Origin: Oleiphilaceae bacterium
GTDB taxonomy: Bacteria; Pseudomonadota; Gammaproteobacteria; Pseudomonadales; Oleiphilaceae
Reading direction: 5' to 3'
NCBI GenBank assembly: GCA_022447365.1
Contig: JAKVBL010000009.1
Span: forward strand, 1 to 64,000
Length of the DNA: 64,000 nt
In this document: in pieces, positions 38,903-48,595 of the stretch
Numbering within the stretch: the stretch's first letter is position 1
How the letters are laid out: every line of letters starts with the position of its first letter
Made by a program: the position numbers and the translations under genes
Notes under the pieces: generated by a model
The model's database searches: none
Told to the model about the DNA's origin: nothing
Seen by the model: only the letters and a program-made list of their open reading frames with translations

Positions 38903-40132
38903 ATGGCTGTAGGTGCTGATTTTTTTCCTGAAATGCCTCCAATCAAAGGGCTAAAGATTGGTGTGGTTGAAGCGGGTGTCAGATACGCAGATCGAAAAGA
39001 TCTCGTTCTATTTTCTGCTGAAGCGGGTTCTCGTGTTGCAGGTGTGTTCACCAAGAATGCATTTTGTGCAGCGCCGGTTCATATCGCTAAAAAGCACTTA
39101 TCGATTATTCAGCAGCAAGACCAGCCATTTAGCCTTTTAATCAATACAGGTAACGCGAACGCGGGCACAGGTGAGCAAGGTTTTATTGATGCGCAGGCAT
39201 GTTGTGAAGCGATTGCCGAACAGTTTTCTTATAGTGCTGAGCAGGTACTGCCATTTTCGACAGGTGTGATTGGTGAAAAGCTTGCTGAAGATCGAATTTG
39301 TACCGCTGCGCCATCATTAAAAAACGCTTTGAATGATAAGGCTTGGCATGATGCAGGCCTTGGCATTATGACAACAGATACGCGCCCAAAAGGCGCTTCT
39401 GTTCAGCTAGAATATGCTGGCAAAACCGTGACCATTAACGGTATTAGCAAAGGCGCTGGCATGATTAAGCCGAATATGGCGACGATGCTTTGTTTTATCT
39501 CGACAGACGCTAAGCTTCCGCAAGATCTCTTAAACGAACTTTCTTCTGAGTTGGCGGATCGGTCTTTCAATCGCATTACTATTGATGGTGATACTTCGAC
39601 AAATGATGCTTGTATGTTGATTGCGACTGGCCAAGCGATGGATGTTGAAATATCAAAAAACGATGCTGATTACGTATCCTTCAAAACTGCTTTGTCAGAT
39701 ATCTATCTTGAACTTGCTCACGCGATTGTTCGCGATGGCGAAGGTGCTACTAAGTTTGTCACTATTCAGGTTGAGCAGGCGAACAGTGCTAATGAAGCTC
39801 TCGATTTAGCCTATACCATTGCTCATTCTCCTCTCGTTAAAACCGCCCTGTTTGCGAGTGATCCAAACTGGGGACGTATTTTGGCCGCGTTAGGACGTGC
39901 GCCTATTGATAACTTGGATCTTGATAAGGTCCAGATTTATTTGGGTGACGTAATGTTGGTTGAGAATGGGGGGCGTGCTCAGAGTTATTCTGAAGAGAAA
40001 GGACAAGCGATCATGGATGAAGAAGAGATTCTTATCAGACTTGTTCTGAACCGAGGAATAGTTAATGAGACAGTATGGACAACTGACTTGTCTCATCAAT
40101 ACGTCACTATCAACGCGGAATATAGAACCTAA
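38903..40132 (+). CDS. argJ: Bifunctional glutamate N-acetyltransferase/ornithine acetyltransferase
   Basis: Recycles the acetyl group in the cyclic arginine pathway. The precursor is 409 residues and self-cleaves into alpha and beta chains. The cleavage site is visible in KGAGMIKPNMATMLCFIST, with Thr following Ala-Met near residue 196. A GNANAGTG block and DPNWGRILAALGRA near the C-terminus are also typical. It starts 17 bases after secA and ends three bases before the Nudix-ThiE gene. Whether it performs both reactions or only the recycling one cannot be told from sequence. Confidence 0.97.
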   Translation: MAVGADFFPEMPPIKGLKIGVVEAGVRYADRKDLVLFSAEAGSRVAGVFTKNAFCAAPVHIAKKHLSIIQQQDQPFSLLINTGNANAGTGEQGFIDAQACCEAIAEQFSYSAEQVLPFSTGVIGEKLAEDRICTAAPSLKNALNDKAWHDAGLGIMTTDTRPKGASVQLEYAGKTVTINGISKGAGMIKPNMATMLCFISTDAKLPQDLLNELSSELADRSFNRITIDGDTSTNDACMLIATGQAMDVEISKNDADYVSFKTALSDIYLELAHAIVRDGEGATKFVTIQVEQANSANEALDLAYTIAHSPLVKTALFASDPNWGRILAALGRAPIDNLDLDKVQIYLGDVMLVENGGRAQSYSEEKGQAIMDEEEILIRLVLNRGIVNETVWTTDLSHQYVTINAEYRT

Positions 40133-40135
40133 GGT

Positions 40136-41104
40136 ATGTCGGGCACTAAACGTGTTCATGTCGCGGTTGCGGTAATTCGGCAACCCTCAAAGCACGGTGC
40201 TAATATCTTGATCAGTAAGCGTGCTGACGATGCTCATCAAGGCGGCCTCTGGGAATTTCCCGGCGGGAAAGTCGAATCTTACGAGACGGTTCAACAAGCT
40301 CTTAAGCGAGAATTAAACGAAGAGCTTGGAATAGATATCAGGTCTGATATCTCTCCTTTAATTCAAATTCGTCACGACTATAGCGAAAAGCACGTTTTCC
40401 TCGATGTTTGGAATGTTGATGGCTTTGAAGGAGATGCGCGTGGGTGTGAAGGCCAGCCTTTGCAATGGGTGTCTCCAACCGCTCTTTCAGACTTAGATTT
40501 CCCAGAAGCGAACAAGCCGATTATTGATGCGGTTTGTTTGGGGCGTCGTTATCTTATTACGCCTCAATTTGATTGCTATGAAGATCTAGCTTCACATCTA
40601 TCACAAGCAGAATCCAAGGGTTTTGATCTTATACAGTTGCGACAACATCATCTTAACGATGAGCTTTATATTTCGTGGGCTAGCAAGCTATACCAACAAT
40701 TTCCAAATGTTCGTTTGGTGTGGAATAGAACGTTAAGAGTCATGGCTTCTCTTCCTGGAGATGCTTGGCATTTGAACGCGGAGCAGGCGCGGCAGGCTAA
40801 GCATGAGGGCTATAGCCTTCCATATTTGTTTGGTGTTTCATGCCATTCAAAATCTGAATTAGCATTGGCAGAGAGTGTTGGTGCAAACTATGCTCTATTG
40901 TCGCCGGTTCAACGGACACAATCACACCCAGATGCAGAACCATTAGGGTTAGCTAATTTTGAAGCCTTGTTAGAGGGGTGCAATATTCCCGTGTATGCGC
41001 TTGGCGGAATGAGAGATGAGCAATTGGGTGAGGTAATTCGTGCTGGCGGACAGGGCATTGCTGGTATCAGTACATGGCAAACGATTATAGAGGGAACGCG
41101 TTAA
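40136..41104 (+). CDS. Nudix hydrolase fused to a ThiE/TenI-like domain
   Basis: A 322-residue two-domain protein. The N-terminal half is a MutT-type Nudix hydrolase with a complete Nudix box ([20 protein letters not shown] continuing into ELGI, about residues 43-66), probably acting on oxidised dGTP. The C-terminal half (from about 140) resembles thiamine-phosphate synthase or TenI (TIM-barrel strands [34 protein letters not shown]). This fusion is known in pseudomonads and relatives, where it is usually annotated as MutT. It lies three bases after argJ and shares a TAATG junction with moaC. The role of the second domain is unknown to me. Confidence 0.9.
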   Translation: MSGTKRVHVAVAVIRQPSKHGANILISKRADDAHQGGLWEFPGGKVESYETVQQALKRELNEELGIDIRSDISPLIQIRHDYSEKHVFLDVWNVDGFEGDARGCEGQPLQWVSPTALSDLDFPEANKPIIDAVCLGRRYLITPQFDCYEDLASHLSQAESKGFDLIQLRQHHLNDELYISWASKLYQQFPNVRLVWNRTLRVMASLPGDAWHLNAEQARQAKHEGYSLPYLFGVSCHSKSELALAESVGANYALLSPVQRTQSHPDAEPLGLANFEALLEGCNIPVYALGGMRDEQLGEVIRAGGQGIAGISTWQTIIEGTR

Positions 41105-41592
41105 TGGAAAATAAACTAACGCATGTCAATGAATCAGGTAATGCGCATATGGTTGATGTGTCGGGGAAGGCAATAACTGGACGTATTGCTATTGCAGAGG
41201 CTTATGTTGACATGAAGCCTTCAACCTTATCATTGATATTGAGTGATCAGATTGAAAAGGGCGATGTGTTAGCAGTGTGCCGAGTTGCAGGTATTATGGC
41301 AGCTAAAAAGTGTTCTGAACTTGTCCCCTTGTGCCATGGTTTAAATTTAAGTGCTGTGAGCATTGATTTTGAGCCGCAAGACGTCAACGATTCGGCGCGC
41401 TTACGCATTGTTAGTACATGTAAGTTGAATGCGCAGACAGGTGTTGAGATGGAAGCGTTGACAGCTGTTAGCGTTGCTGCGCTGACTGTTTATGACATGT
41501 GTAAAGCTGTTGATAAAGCGATGCAAGTTAATGGCGTTCGATTGTTAGAAAAGCATGGCGGTAAGAGCGGCAGTTACTACGCAGACAATTAA
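41104..41592 (+). CDS. moaC: Cyclic pyranopterin monophosphate synthase
   Basis: Works after MoaA in the first step of molybdenum-cofactor synthesis. From ATG 41104 the product is 162 residues, the family norm, with [18 protein letters not shown], the conserved [16 protein letters not shown] and [20 protein letters not shown] blocks. A longer reading from 41074 lies inside the preceding gene and is less likely. moaA follows after 56 bases. Confidence 0.96.
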   Translation: MENKLTHVNESGNAHMVDVSGKAITGRIAIAEAYVDMKPSTLSLILSDQIEKGDVLAVCRVAGIMAAKKCSELVPLCHGLNLSAVSIDFEPQDVNDSARLRIVSTCKLNAQTGVEMEALTAVSVAALTVYDMCKAVDKAMQVNGVRLLEKHGGKSGSYYADN

Positions 41593-41648
41593 ATGCACTG
41601 CCAGTAATGGCATTAAAACACACGACGGTTCGAAACTAGAGACAATCT

Positions 41649-42665
41649 ATGACTCAGACTAATCAAACGAATACAGCGCTAGTTGATCCTTTTGGACGAA
41701 AGATTAACTATTTGCGTTTGTCAGTTACTGACCGTTGTGATTTTCGCTGTGTTTACTGCATGGATGAAGAGATGACATTTGTTCCACGCAGTGAAGTCTT
41801 GAGTCTTGAAGAAATGCACCTTCTTGCGCGTGCGTTTGTTGAGCTTGGCGTTCAGAAGATCCGTTTAACAGGTGGAGAGCCCCTTGTTCGCAGTGGTGTC
41901 GTGGAATTATGCAAAAACATCGCGTCGATCGATGGTTTGCAAGAATTAGTCATGACTACCAACGGCTCTCAGTTGGCGCGTTTGGCTCCTGAATTAAGAG
42001 AAGCGGGTCTAGGCCGGTTGAACATTAGTCTGGATAGCTTAGATCCCGATAAATTTAAAAAACTTACTCGTACAGGTGATTTGCAAACAGTGCTTGACGG
42101 CATTCAGGCCGCAAAAAAAACGGGTTTCGACAATATAAAGCTCAATGCAGTCATACTTAAAGGTAGGAACGTTGATGAGGTCATTCCTCTCGTAGATTTC
42201 GCTGTAAAAGAGGGGCTTCATCTGAGTTTTATTGAAGAGATGCCCTTAGGTGCAATCAGCGAGCATTCACGTAAAGAAGAGTTCGTGAGTAGTGATGAGC
42301 TCAAACAGATTATTGCGAGTCATTACCCTTTAAGTGAGCAAGTTGATAATTCGGCGACTGATGGTCCTTCGCGATATGTGCAAGTCCTTGGAAGTTCCTC
42401 AAAAATTGGTTTTATCTCTCCGCATAGTAATAACTTTTGCTCAGCCTGTAATCGTGTTCGCGTGACGGCTGAAGGTCGACTATTGTTGTGTCTTGGTAAT
42501 GAGCATTCTGCAGATCTGAAGCAGGTGATTAGACAAACAAACGGAGATATTGACGCCTTGAAAACTGCCATCATTAAGGCTTTAGATCTCAAACCTGAAC
42601 GTCATCATTTTGATCTTAACTATGATCCTCAAATTTTACGCTTCATGAATGCGACAGGCGGTTAG
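41649..42665 (+). CDS. moaA: GTP 3',8-cyclase (radical SAM)
   Basis: Converts GTP to 3',8-cyclo-7,8-dihydro-GTP, the first reaction of molybdopterin synthesis, with MoaC. The 338-residue protein has the radical-SAM cluster motif CDFRCVYC (near residues 30-37), [11 protein letters not shown], and the second C-terminal [4Fe-4S] site CSACNR with a third Cys in LLLCLG. The double-glycine C-terminus (TGG) expected of active MoaA is present. Confidence 0.97.
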   Translation: MTQTNQTNTALVDPFGRKINYLRLSVTDRCDFRCVYCMDEEMTFVPRSEVLSLEEMHLLARAFVELGVQKIRLTGGEPLVRSGVVELCKNIASIDGLQELVMTTNGSQLARLAPELREAGLGRLNISLDSLDPDKFKKLTRTGDLQTVLDGIQAAKKTGFDNIKLNAVILKGRNVDEVIPLVDFAVKEGLHLSFIEEMPLGAISEHSRKEEFVSSDELKQIIASHYPLSEQVDNSATDGPSRYVQVLGSSSKIGFISPHSNNFCSACNRVRVTAEGRLLLCLGNEHSADLKQVIRQTNGDIDALKTAIIKALDLKPERHHFDLNYDPQILRFMNATGG

Positions 42666-42730
42666 AACTTGCTGCAAGCTAGAGTGTTTTTTGTGCTACA
42701 ATCCGCGGCGATTTTTTTAGAGGACCGTTT

Positions 42731-43336
42731 GTGAGCATTCGTTTTGTAGAAAGTTGTCGTTTGCCAACACCTTTTGCTGTGTTTGATATGCATGGTTTTG
42801 AAGAGATTGAATCAGGGCAAGAACACGTTATTTTGAGTCTTGGTGATGTCGGTAATGGAGAGCCCGTTTTAGGTCGAACCCACTCAGAGTGCTTAACTGG
42901 TGATGGTTTGTTTAGTATGCGCTGTGATTGCGGCTACCAGTTAGAACAGGCACTCCAAAGTATCGCAAACGAAGGGCGCGGTGTGCTGATGTACTTGCGT
43001 CAAGAAGGCCGTGGTATAGGTCTTTTGAATAAGATTCGAGCGTACCATTTGCAAGATCAAGGTGCGGATACGGTAGAAGCAAATGAGCAGCTTGGTTTTG
43101 AAGCAGATTTGCGCGATTACAGTATTTGCGGCCCTATGCTGAAGCATCTTGGCGTTCAGTCACTAAAACTAATGACCAACAATCCACGGAAGGTAAAGGC
43201 GCTTACTGAAGCTGGTATTGACGTTGTTGAGCGTGTGCCTTTAGAGGTTGGACGCAATCCTCATAACGATGGTTACTTAAATACGAAGGCGAGTAAGTTA
43301 GGGCACTGGTTGAAAACGCATCAAGACGATGACTAG
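42731..43336 (+). CDS. ribA: GTP cyclohydrolase II
   Basis: First enzyme of riboflavin synthesis, opening GTP to a pyrimidine. The 201-residue protein has the zinc ligands in [20 protein letters not shown] (near residue 55), the active-site [17 protein letters not shown] and [16 protein letters not shown] start with AGAGGA about eight bases upstream. A TACAAT box at 42697-42702 suggests its own promoter, and a bidirectional terminator follows. Confidence 0.97.
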   Translation: MSIRFVESCRLPTPFAVFDMHGFEEIESGQEHVILSLGDVGNGEPVLGRTHSECLTGDGLFSMRCDCGYQLEQALQSIANEGRGVLMYLRQEGRGIGLLNKIRAYHLQDQGADTVEANEQLGFEADLRDYSICGPMLKHLGVQSLKLMTNNPRKVKALTEAGIDVVERVPLEVGRNPHNDGYLNTKASKLGHWLKTHQDDD

Positions 43337-43369
43337 TGCGTGTCTATGGTGTTTTATCTAGCTTAATAA

Positions 43370-43425
43370 AAGCCTGAATTTTTGTTTGCGCGCCACATTT
43401 TATGGCGCGTTTTGCTTTCAGGTTT
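43370..43425. terminator. Bidirectional terminator between ribA and dxs
   Basis: An inner stem GCGCGCCA (43388-43395) with TGGCGCG (43403-43409) and TTTTG is nested within CCTGAA (43373-43378) and TTCAGG (43417-43422), with T-rich or A-rich flanks. It lies between convergent genes. Confidence 0.8.
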
Positions 43426-43430
43426 GGGAT

Positions 43431-45329
43431 TTAAAGCGCATCTAGCTTCTGTTTAATACTTTCTTCTATGCCTTTGGCATCCAATCCGCATTGTGCGAGT
43501 AAGTCTTCCGGCTTACCATGATCTACAAACTCGTCAGGCAAGCCCAAGTGTAATGTTTGGGTGTTGATTCCGTTTCTCGATAGAAACTCTGAGACGCCAG
43601 CGCCGGCACCACCTGCGATCACATTTTCTTCCAACGTCACAAGTAATTCATGATCCTTGCATAGGGATAAAATCATATCTTCATCTAATGGTTTCACAAA
43701 ACGCATATCGATGACGCTGGCATTCAGCTTATCGCCTACTTCTTTAGCTCGTTCAAGCAAGGCGCCAAAAGATAAAATAGCGACTCGATGGCCAGTCTTA
43801 ACTTGGCGAGCTTTACCAATTTCGAGTGATTCCAGCGCTTTAATTATTTCGATGCCCGGCCCTGTGCCGCGTGGGTAGCGAATCGCTGCCGGGCCTTCAA
43901 ATTCGAGTCCGGTTTGTAGCATGAGTCGACACTCTTGCTCATTTGATGGCGCCATAATGAGCATGTTTGGTATACAGCGCATGAAAGACAGATCAAACGC
44001 GCCTGCATGAGTTGCGCCATCAGCACCAACTAATCCTGCACGATCAACTGCAAAGGTAACGTCTAGGTTCTGTACAGCAACATCATGGACAAGTTGGTCA
44101 TAAGCACGTTGTAAGAATGTAGAGTAAATCGCAACAACGGGCTTCAGCCCTTCACATGCCATGCCAGCAGCTAGTGTAACCGCATGCTGTTCAGCAATAG
44201 CGACATCGTAATAGCGTTCGGGAAATTGTTCGGCAAAAGATACAAGGTCTGATCCCTCTTTCATTGCTGGTGTGATCCCAATGATGCGTTGATCAGCTTT
44301 TGCTGCATCACAAATCCATTGACCAAAGATATTTGAGTAGCTCGGCTTTTTCTTGGCAGTTGCGATGTTTTGGTTGGCTTGCTTGGCTTCGATTTTGTTG
44401 ATTGCATGGTAGCCAATAGGATCGTATTCGGCAGGAGCGAATCCACGCCCTTTTTTCGTGACAACATGCAGGAACTGAGGGCCGCTCATGTGGTTCATGT
44501 TATCAAGTGTTTGAATTAGTAGTGGCAGGTCATGGCCATCAATTGGGCCAATATAGTTGAAGCCTAGTTCTTCAAACAAGGTGCTTGGGGCCATTAGACC
44601 TTTGACATGCTCCTCGGTTTTACGAGCAAATTCACGAAGGCTCGGTGTGCCGCTCAATACACGCTTACTACCGTCACGTACTTGATTGTATGCCTTGCTT
44701 GAAAGGATTTGTGCTAAGTGATTTTTTAAGCCGCCAACATTGTTGGAGATCGACATGTCATTGTCGTTAAGAATGACGAGCAGGTTAGGATAAATGTCGC
44801 CTGCGTGGGCAAGTGCTTCAAACGCCATGCCAGCGGTTAACGCGCCGTCTCCGATGACTGCAATTGCTCTACGATTCTCACCTTTGTGTTTTGCTGCTAA
44901 AGCCATGCCAAGTGCGGCACTGATGGAAGTGCTCGAGTGGCCAACTCCAAACGTGTCGTACTCACTTTCCGATCGCGTTGGAAAAGCAGCTGGACCATCC
45001 TGCTGACGAATGCGAGGCATAGCGTCTCGGCGGCCTGTCAGAATTTTGTGAGGATAAGCTTGGTGACCCACGTCCCATACTATGCGATCTTCCGGCGTGT
45101 TGAACACATAGTGCAAGGCAGCTGTCAGTTCAACGACTCCTAATCCTGCCCCAAAATGCCCGCCTGATTGTCCTACGCTATAAAGTAAGAAGTGCCGCAA
45201 TTCGTAGCATAACTTTTCCATCTGCTCTGCAGATAGCAGTCGCAACTGGTGCGGAGATTCGATCTTATCGAGCAAGGGCGTAGACGGTCGCTCTGTTGGG
45301 ATGTCGTTAAAAGTATGAAGATCGTACAT
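43431..45329 (-). CDS. dxs: 1-deoxy-D-xylulose-5-phosphate synthase
   Basis: Thiamine diphosphate enzyme that starts the MEP isoprenoid pathway from pyruvate and glyceraldehyde-3-phosphate. The 632-residue product contains [18 protein letters not shown], the thiamine-binding [18 protein letters not shown] with NDNDMSIS, and the transketolase central domain with [15 protein letters not shown]. It is the last gene of the xseB-ispA-dxs operon, 76 bases after ispA, a common gammaproteobacterial order. Confidence 0.98.
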   Translation of the reverse strand: MYDLHTFNDIPTERPSTPLLDKIESPHQLRLLSAEQMEKLCYELRHFLLYSVGQSGGHFGAGLGVVELTAALHYVFNTPEDRIVWDVGHQAYPHKILTGRRDAMPRIRQQDGPAAFPTRSESEYDTFGVGHSSTSISAALGMALAAKHKGENRRAIAVIGDGALTAGMAFEALAHAGDIYPNLLVILNDNDMSISNNVGGLKNHLAQILSSKAYNQVRDGSKRVLSGTPSLREFARKTEEHVKGLMAPSTLFEELGFNYIGPIDGHDLPLLIQTLDNMNHMSGPQFLHVVTKKGRGFAPAEYDPIGYHAINKIEAKQANQNIATAKKKPSYSNIFGQWICDAAKADQRIIGITPAMKEGSDLVSFAEQFPERYYDVAIAEQHAVTLAAGMACEGLKPVVAIYSTFLQRAYDQLVHDVAVQNLDVTFAVDRAGLVGADGATHAGAFDLSFMRCIPNMLIMAPSNEQECRLMLQTGLEFEGPAAIRYPRGTGPGIEIIKALESLEIGKARQVKTGHRVAILSFGALLERAKEVGDKLNASVIDMRFVKPLDEDMILSLCKDHELLVTLEENVIAGGAGAGVSEFLSRNGINTQTLHLGLPDEFVDHGKPEDLLAQCGLDAKGIEESIKQKLDAL

Positions 45330-45405
45330 CTGGTTCGCTGTTATGGTTTCGCTTGGGGTTCGAGTATATCAGAAAGTCTATTTTTCAAGGCTTTTTCTTC
45401 TTCGC

Positions 45406-46293
45406 TTAATGAATGCGTCTAATGACGTAATCTGCAATTTCTCTCAGTTCGTCAATATCACGGTCGTTTAAGCGATTGAGGCTAGATAGGCAATCTTTGT
45501 GCAGACCTTCTAGCTTCTCTCTAGCGCCTTCAAGACCTAGCAGGGAAACGTAAGTAGGTTTGTTTAGTGCCTCGTCTGCACCGGACGTTTTACCAATTGT
45601 TTCGGTATTGCCCGTCACATCCAAGATGTCATCTTGAACTTGAAATGCCAGTCCTAGCGCTCGAGAGAAATCTGCCAAGGCGGCCAATTCTTTTTCAGAT
45701 GCCTCAGCACACAGTGCGCCCAGTTCCACTGCAGCGCTAATCAGCTTGCCAGTTTTGTGATGATGCATGACTTCAAGCTGTTTTAATGACAGTGCTTTGC
45801 CTACCGAGTCTAGGTCAATTGCTTGACCAAGTACCATTCCTTCAGCCCCGCTTGCTTTTGCGAGTGTTTGAATCAGCTTAAGTTTTGTTGCGTTATCTTG
45901 AGGGCAGGAGTTTGATGAAACTAATTCAAACGCCAGCGCCTGGAGAGCATCGCCGGCAAGAATGGCTGTAGCCTCGTTAAATGCGATATGGCAAGTCGGC
46001 TGTCCCCTACGTAATGCATCATCGTCCATGGCAGGTAGGTCGTCGTGAATTAATGAGTACGCATGAATCAATTCGATCGCACATGCGGCATGCAATGCAC
46101 TTTCTCTAGAGCAATTGAGGGCTTTTGCAGTAGTGATCGTAAGTAGTGGGCGAACGCGCTTACCGCCTAGTACAACGCTATAATGCATGGCTTTATGCAA
46201 TTCAGTGTCTTTGCCACTTAGGTCTTCAATAAATTGCGAGAGCGCACGGTCAATCAGATCACGATAGTGACTAAAAAAGATAGGCTGTTCCAT
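45406..46293 (-). CDS. ispA: Farnesyl diphosphate synthase
   Basis: Condenses isopentenyl diphosphate with allylic diphosphates to give farnesyl diphosphate. The 295-residue prenyltransferase has the first Asp-rich motif DDLPAMDDDALRRG (near residue 79) and the second in FQVQDDILDVTG (near residue 216), with GGKRVRPLL near the N-terminus. The spacing in the first motif, DDxxxxD, is that of bacterial FPP synthases. It begins 11 bases after xseB. Confidence 0.97.
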   Translation of the reverse strand: MEQPIFFSHYRDLIDRALSQFIEDLSGKDTELHKAMHYSVVLGGKRVRPLLTITTAKALNCSRESALHAACAIELIHAYSLIHDDLPAMDDDALRRGQPTCHIAFNEATAILAGDALQALAFELVSSNSCPQDNATKLKLIQTLAKASGAEGMVLGQAIDLDSVGKALSLKQLEVMHHHKTGKLISAAVELGALCAEASEKELAALADFSRALGLAFQVQDDILDVTGNTETIGKTSGADEALNKPTYVSLLGLEGAREKLEGLHKDCLSSLNRLNDRDIDELREIADYVIRRIH

Positions 46294-46304
46294 AGAGAAG
46301 CTTA

Positions 46305-46562
46305 CTAGGCAGAGTCGCCGTCATGATCAGAGGTAAATGGTTTAGTGCTTAATTCGCCATTATCGTCAAGTAGCTCATGTACTCGTTGTTCTGCTTTTCG
46401 CAAAGTTTGTTGGCAGTTTCGAGTTAATTTAACGCCTTCTTCAAACGCTTCTAACGATTGCTCGAGAGATAGTTCGCCCTTCTCCATTTTATCGACAATA
46501 GCTTCTAGCTGTGCAAGAGATTGTTCGAAATCATTGAGTGCGTTGTCTTCGTTTATCGACAT
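46305..46562 (-). CDS. xseB: Exodeoxyribonuclease VII small subunit
   Basis: Small helical subunit that assembles with XseA into the single-strand exonuclease VII. From ATG 46562 it is 85 residues. The central [20 protein letters not shown] with [15 protein letters not shown] is the XseB signature. A TTG at 46589 in frame would add nine residues, but the family normally starts close to the ATG. It is the promoter-proximal gene of xseB-ispA-dxs. Confidence 0.94.
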   Translation of the reverse strand: MSINEDNALNDFEQSLAQLEAIVDKMEKGELSLEQSLEAFEEGVKLTRNCQQTLRKAEQRVHELLDDNGELSTKPFTSDHDGDSA

Positions 46563-46701
46563 GCTGGCGTATATCTCCGTCCGATCCAAGTTTGTGGAAA
46601 ATCACATATTCCAATGTGAAAAAAAAAGTTTAGTGACTACACTTTTTAAGTGCTCAAATTCATAAATAACAAGTATGCAAACTGGCGTGTATTCACAACT
46701 T

Positions 46702-46728
46702 TAAAGCTGGGTTTAAGTATAACGATTC
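46702..46728 (+). promoter_or_regulatory. Candidate sigma-28 (FliA) promoter of pomAB
   Basis: TAAA (46702-46705), a 15-base spacer and AACGATTC (46721-46728) match the flagellar sigma-28 pattern TAAA-N15-GCCGATAA at TAAA and the central CGAT. It lies about 80 bases before the pomA start. Stator genes are usually in this regulon. Confidence 0.5.
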
Positions 46729-46805
46729 ATTGTTCCTCGTTGAACCTAATTTCGCCCTGCAATAACTGAAATATCAACCATATATGAGAGAAGAGGGTTC
46801 TTCAT

Positions 46806-47570
46806 TTGGATCTCGCAACCCTAATAGGATTAATCGGAGGATTCGCCATTATTGCTTTTGCAATGGTGTTGGGTGGCTCTGTAGGGATGTTTTTCGACAT
46901 TCCTTCTGTACTAATTGTGTTAGTTGGCTCACTACTCGTGTGCTTAATGAAATTTTCTCTCGCACAATTTTTAGGTGCAGTGAAAACCGTGGCAAAGGCC
47001 TTTATGTTTAAGCTTGATTCACCGGAAGAGTTAATCGGTGTGATCAAAGAGTTGGCTGAAGAAGCCCGTAAAGGTGGTTTGCTCGCTTTGGAAGGCAAAG
47101 AGATGGACAACAACTTCTTGAAAAGAGGGATTGGCTTGTTGATAGACGGGCATGATGCAGATGTTGTGCGTTCGTTATTGAGTAAAGATAAAGCGCAGAC
47201 CTTAGAGCGCCACAAAACGGGCGCCCGAGTTTGGGAAGCTTTAGGAGATGTAGCGCCGGCGATGGGCATGATCGGTACTTTAATAGGTCTTGTCGCAATG
47301 CTATCGAACATGGATGACCCTAAATCCATCGGTCCAGCAATGGCTGTTGCCTTGTTAACCACACTTTACGGCGCAATGCTTGCTAACATGGTAGCCATAC
47401 CTTTCGCTGACAAGCTAAAACTTAGGATGACAGAAGAGAATCTTATCAAGAGCATGTCGATTGATGCGGTGATGGCGATTCAGGCTGGCCAAAATCCTCG
47501 AGTAATAGAAATGATGTTGCGTAATTACCTTCCCGAAGGTGCGCGTGAAACTGAAGCAGAAACAGGTTAA
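46806..47570 (+). CDS. pomA: Flagellar motor stator protein PomA/MotA
   Basis: Membrane stator subunit that converts ion flow to rotor torque. The 254-residue protein has four membrane spans (about 5-25, 30-50, 150-170, 180-200), a large cytoplasmic loop, and the pore-lining block PAMGMIGTLIGLVAMLSNMD. TTG start, giving MDLATLIGLIGGFA, as in Vibrio PomA. The downstream partner is strongly PomB-like, so the sodium-driven type is inferred. Confidence 0.93.
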   Translation: MDLATLIGLIGGFAIIAFAMVLGGSVGMFFDIPSVLIVLVGSLLVCLMKFSLAQFLGAVKTVAKAFMFKLDSPEELIGVIKELAEEARKGGLLALEGKEMDNNFLKRGIGLLIDGHDADVVRSLLSKDKAQTLERHKTGARVWEALGDVAPAMGMIGTLIGLVAMLSNMDDPKSIGPAMAVALLTTLYGAMLANMVAIPFADKLKLRMTEENLIKSMSIDAVMAIQAGQNPRVIEMMLRNYLPEGARETEAETG

Positions 47571-47577
47571 CGCGCAC

Positions 47578-48576
47578 ATGTCTGATCAAGAACATGAGTG
47601 CGAAGAATGCAAACCGGGGCTTCCTGCTTGGATGGGAACCTTTGCAGACTTAATGTCTCTGCTCATGTGTTTCTTTGTATTGCTTCTATCGTTTGCTGAA
47701 ATGGATGTTTTGAAGTTTAAGCGTCTTGCTGGCTCCATGCGTGAAGCATTTGGTGTTCAGAAACAAGTCGAAGTGAATCAAGTCCCTACTGGCACCAGTG
47801 TGGTAGCACTAGAGTTCGCGCCGGGAAAACCAGAGCCAACGCCCATTCGGACAGTCATGCAACAAACGACTAATCCCAACGAGCAAAGTTTAGAGTTGAT
47901 GTGCGATCAATCAACACCGCGTGAGGCTGCACATGAATGTACCGATGCATTGGATGAAAATGATAGGGAAATGCTAGAGCTGCAACAATTATTGGTTTCT
48001 ACTGTCACTAAGGCTGCTGAGGAAGCAGAAGATCAGGCTCTCGAAATTGCGTCTTTTCTAGAGAAAGAAATTTCAGAAGAATTAATCGAATTAGAAACTC
48101 AAGGGCGCAAAATTATTATACGAGTTGAAGAGAAAGGGTCGTTTTCTTCAGGTTCAGCGCATCTGGAAGATGATTTTTTACCTATTTTGGACAAGCTCGT
48201 TGACCTACTAGGCTCTGTTCAGGGTAGAATTTCAATAGAAGGGCACACGGATGATGTGCCGATAAAAACAAAAGAATTTCCATCAAACTGGGATTTGTCA
48301 GCAAAACGCGCTTTAGTCGTTGCCCACGGACTCATGGAATCGGGTGATTTAGACCCAAGACGTGTTTCGGTCTCGGGCTTTGCAGATAGCCGTCCTTTAG
48401 TCGCAAACGACTCTACTGAGCATCGAGCTAAAAATCGACGCGTAGAGATCGTGCTTGAAGAGAAAAGCGCAGACTCAATGCGCAAAGATATTCAAGCCAG
48501 TGAACAAGCGGTTGATGCTGCGAATACTAGTTTGCTGCGAGACATGTTAGATTTGTCGCCGGAGGAAATTTTCTAG
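47578..48576 (+). CDS. pomB: Flagellar motor stator protein PomB/MotB
   Basis: The peptidoglycan-bound stator subunit. From ATG 47578 it has 332 residues. One membrane span (about 20-42) contains the ion-binding Asp in WMGTFADLMSLLMCFFVLLL, followed by SFAEMDVLKFKRLAGSM and KPEPTPIRTVMQQT, which match my memory of Vibrio PomB closely and differ from E. coli MotB. The C-terminal OmpA-like peptidoglycan-binding domain carries IEGHTDDVPI and NRRVEIVLE. It follows pomA by seven bases. The sodium preference is inferred from similarity. Confidence 0.94.
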   Translation: MSDQEHECEECKPGLPAWMGTFADLMSLLMCFFVLLLSFAEMDVLKFKRLAGSMREAFGVQKQVEVNQVPTGTSVVALEFAPGKPEPTPIRTVMQQTTNPNEQSLELMCDQSTPREAAHECTDALDENDREMLELQQLLVSTVTKAAEEAEDQALEIASFLEKEISEELIELETQGRKIIIRVEEKGSFSSGSAHLEDDFLPILDKLVDLLGSVQGRISIEGHTDDVPIKTKEFPSNWDLSAKRALVVAHGLMESGDLDPRRVSVSGFADSRPLVANDSTEHRAKNRRVEIVLEEKSADSMRKDIQASEQAVDAANTSLLRDMLDLSPEEIF

Positions 48577-48595
48577 CTTAAGTTGCGGAGTAGCT

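Noticed and set aside
41074-41103. Ten-residue N-terminal extension of MoaC
   Set aside because: It lies within the Nudix-ThiE coding end; the TAATG junction at 41102-41106 marks the natural start.
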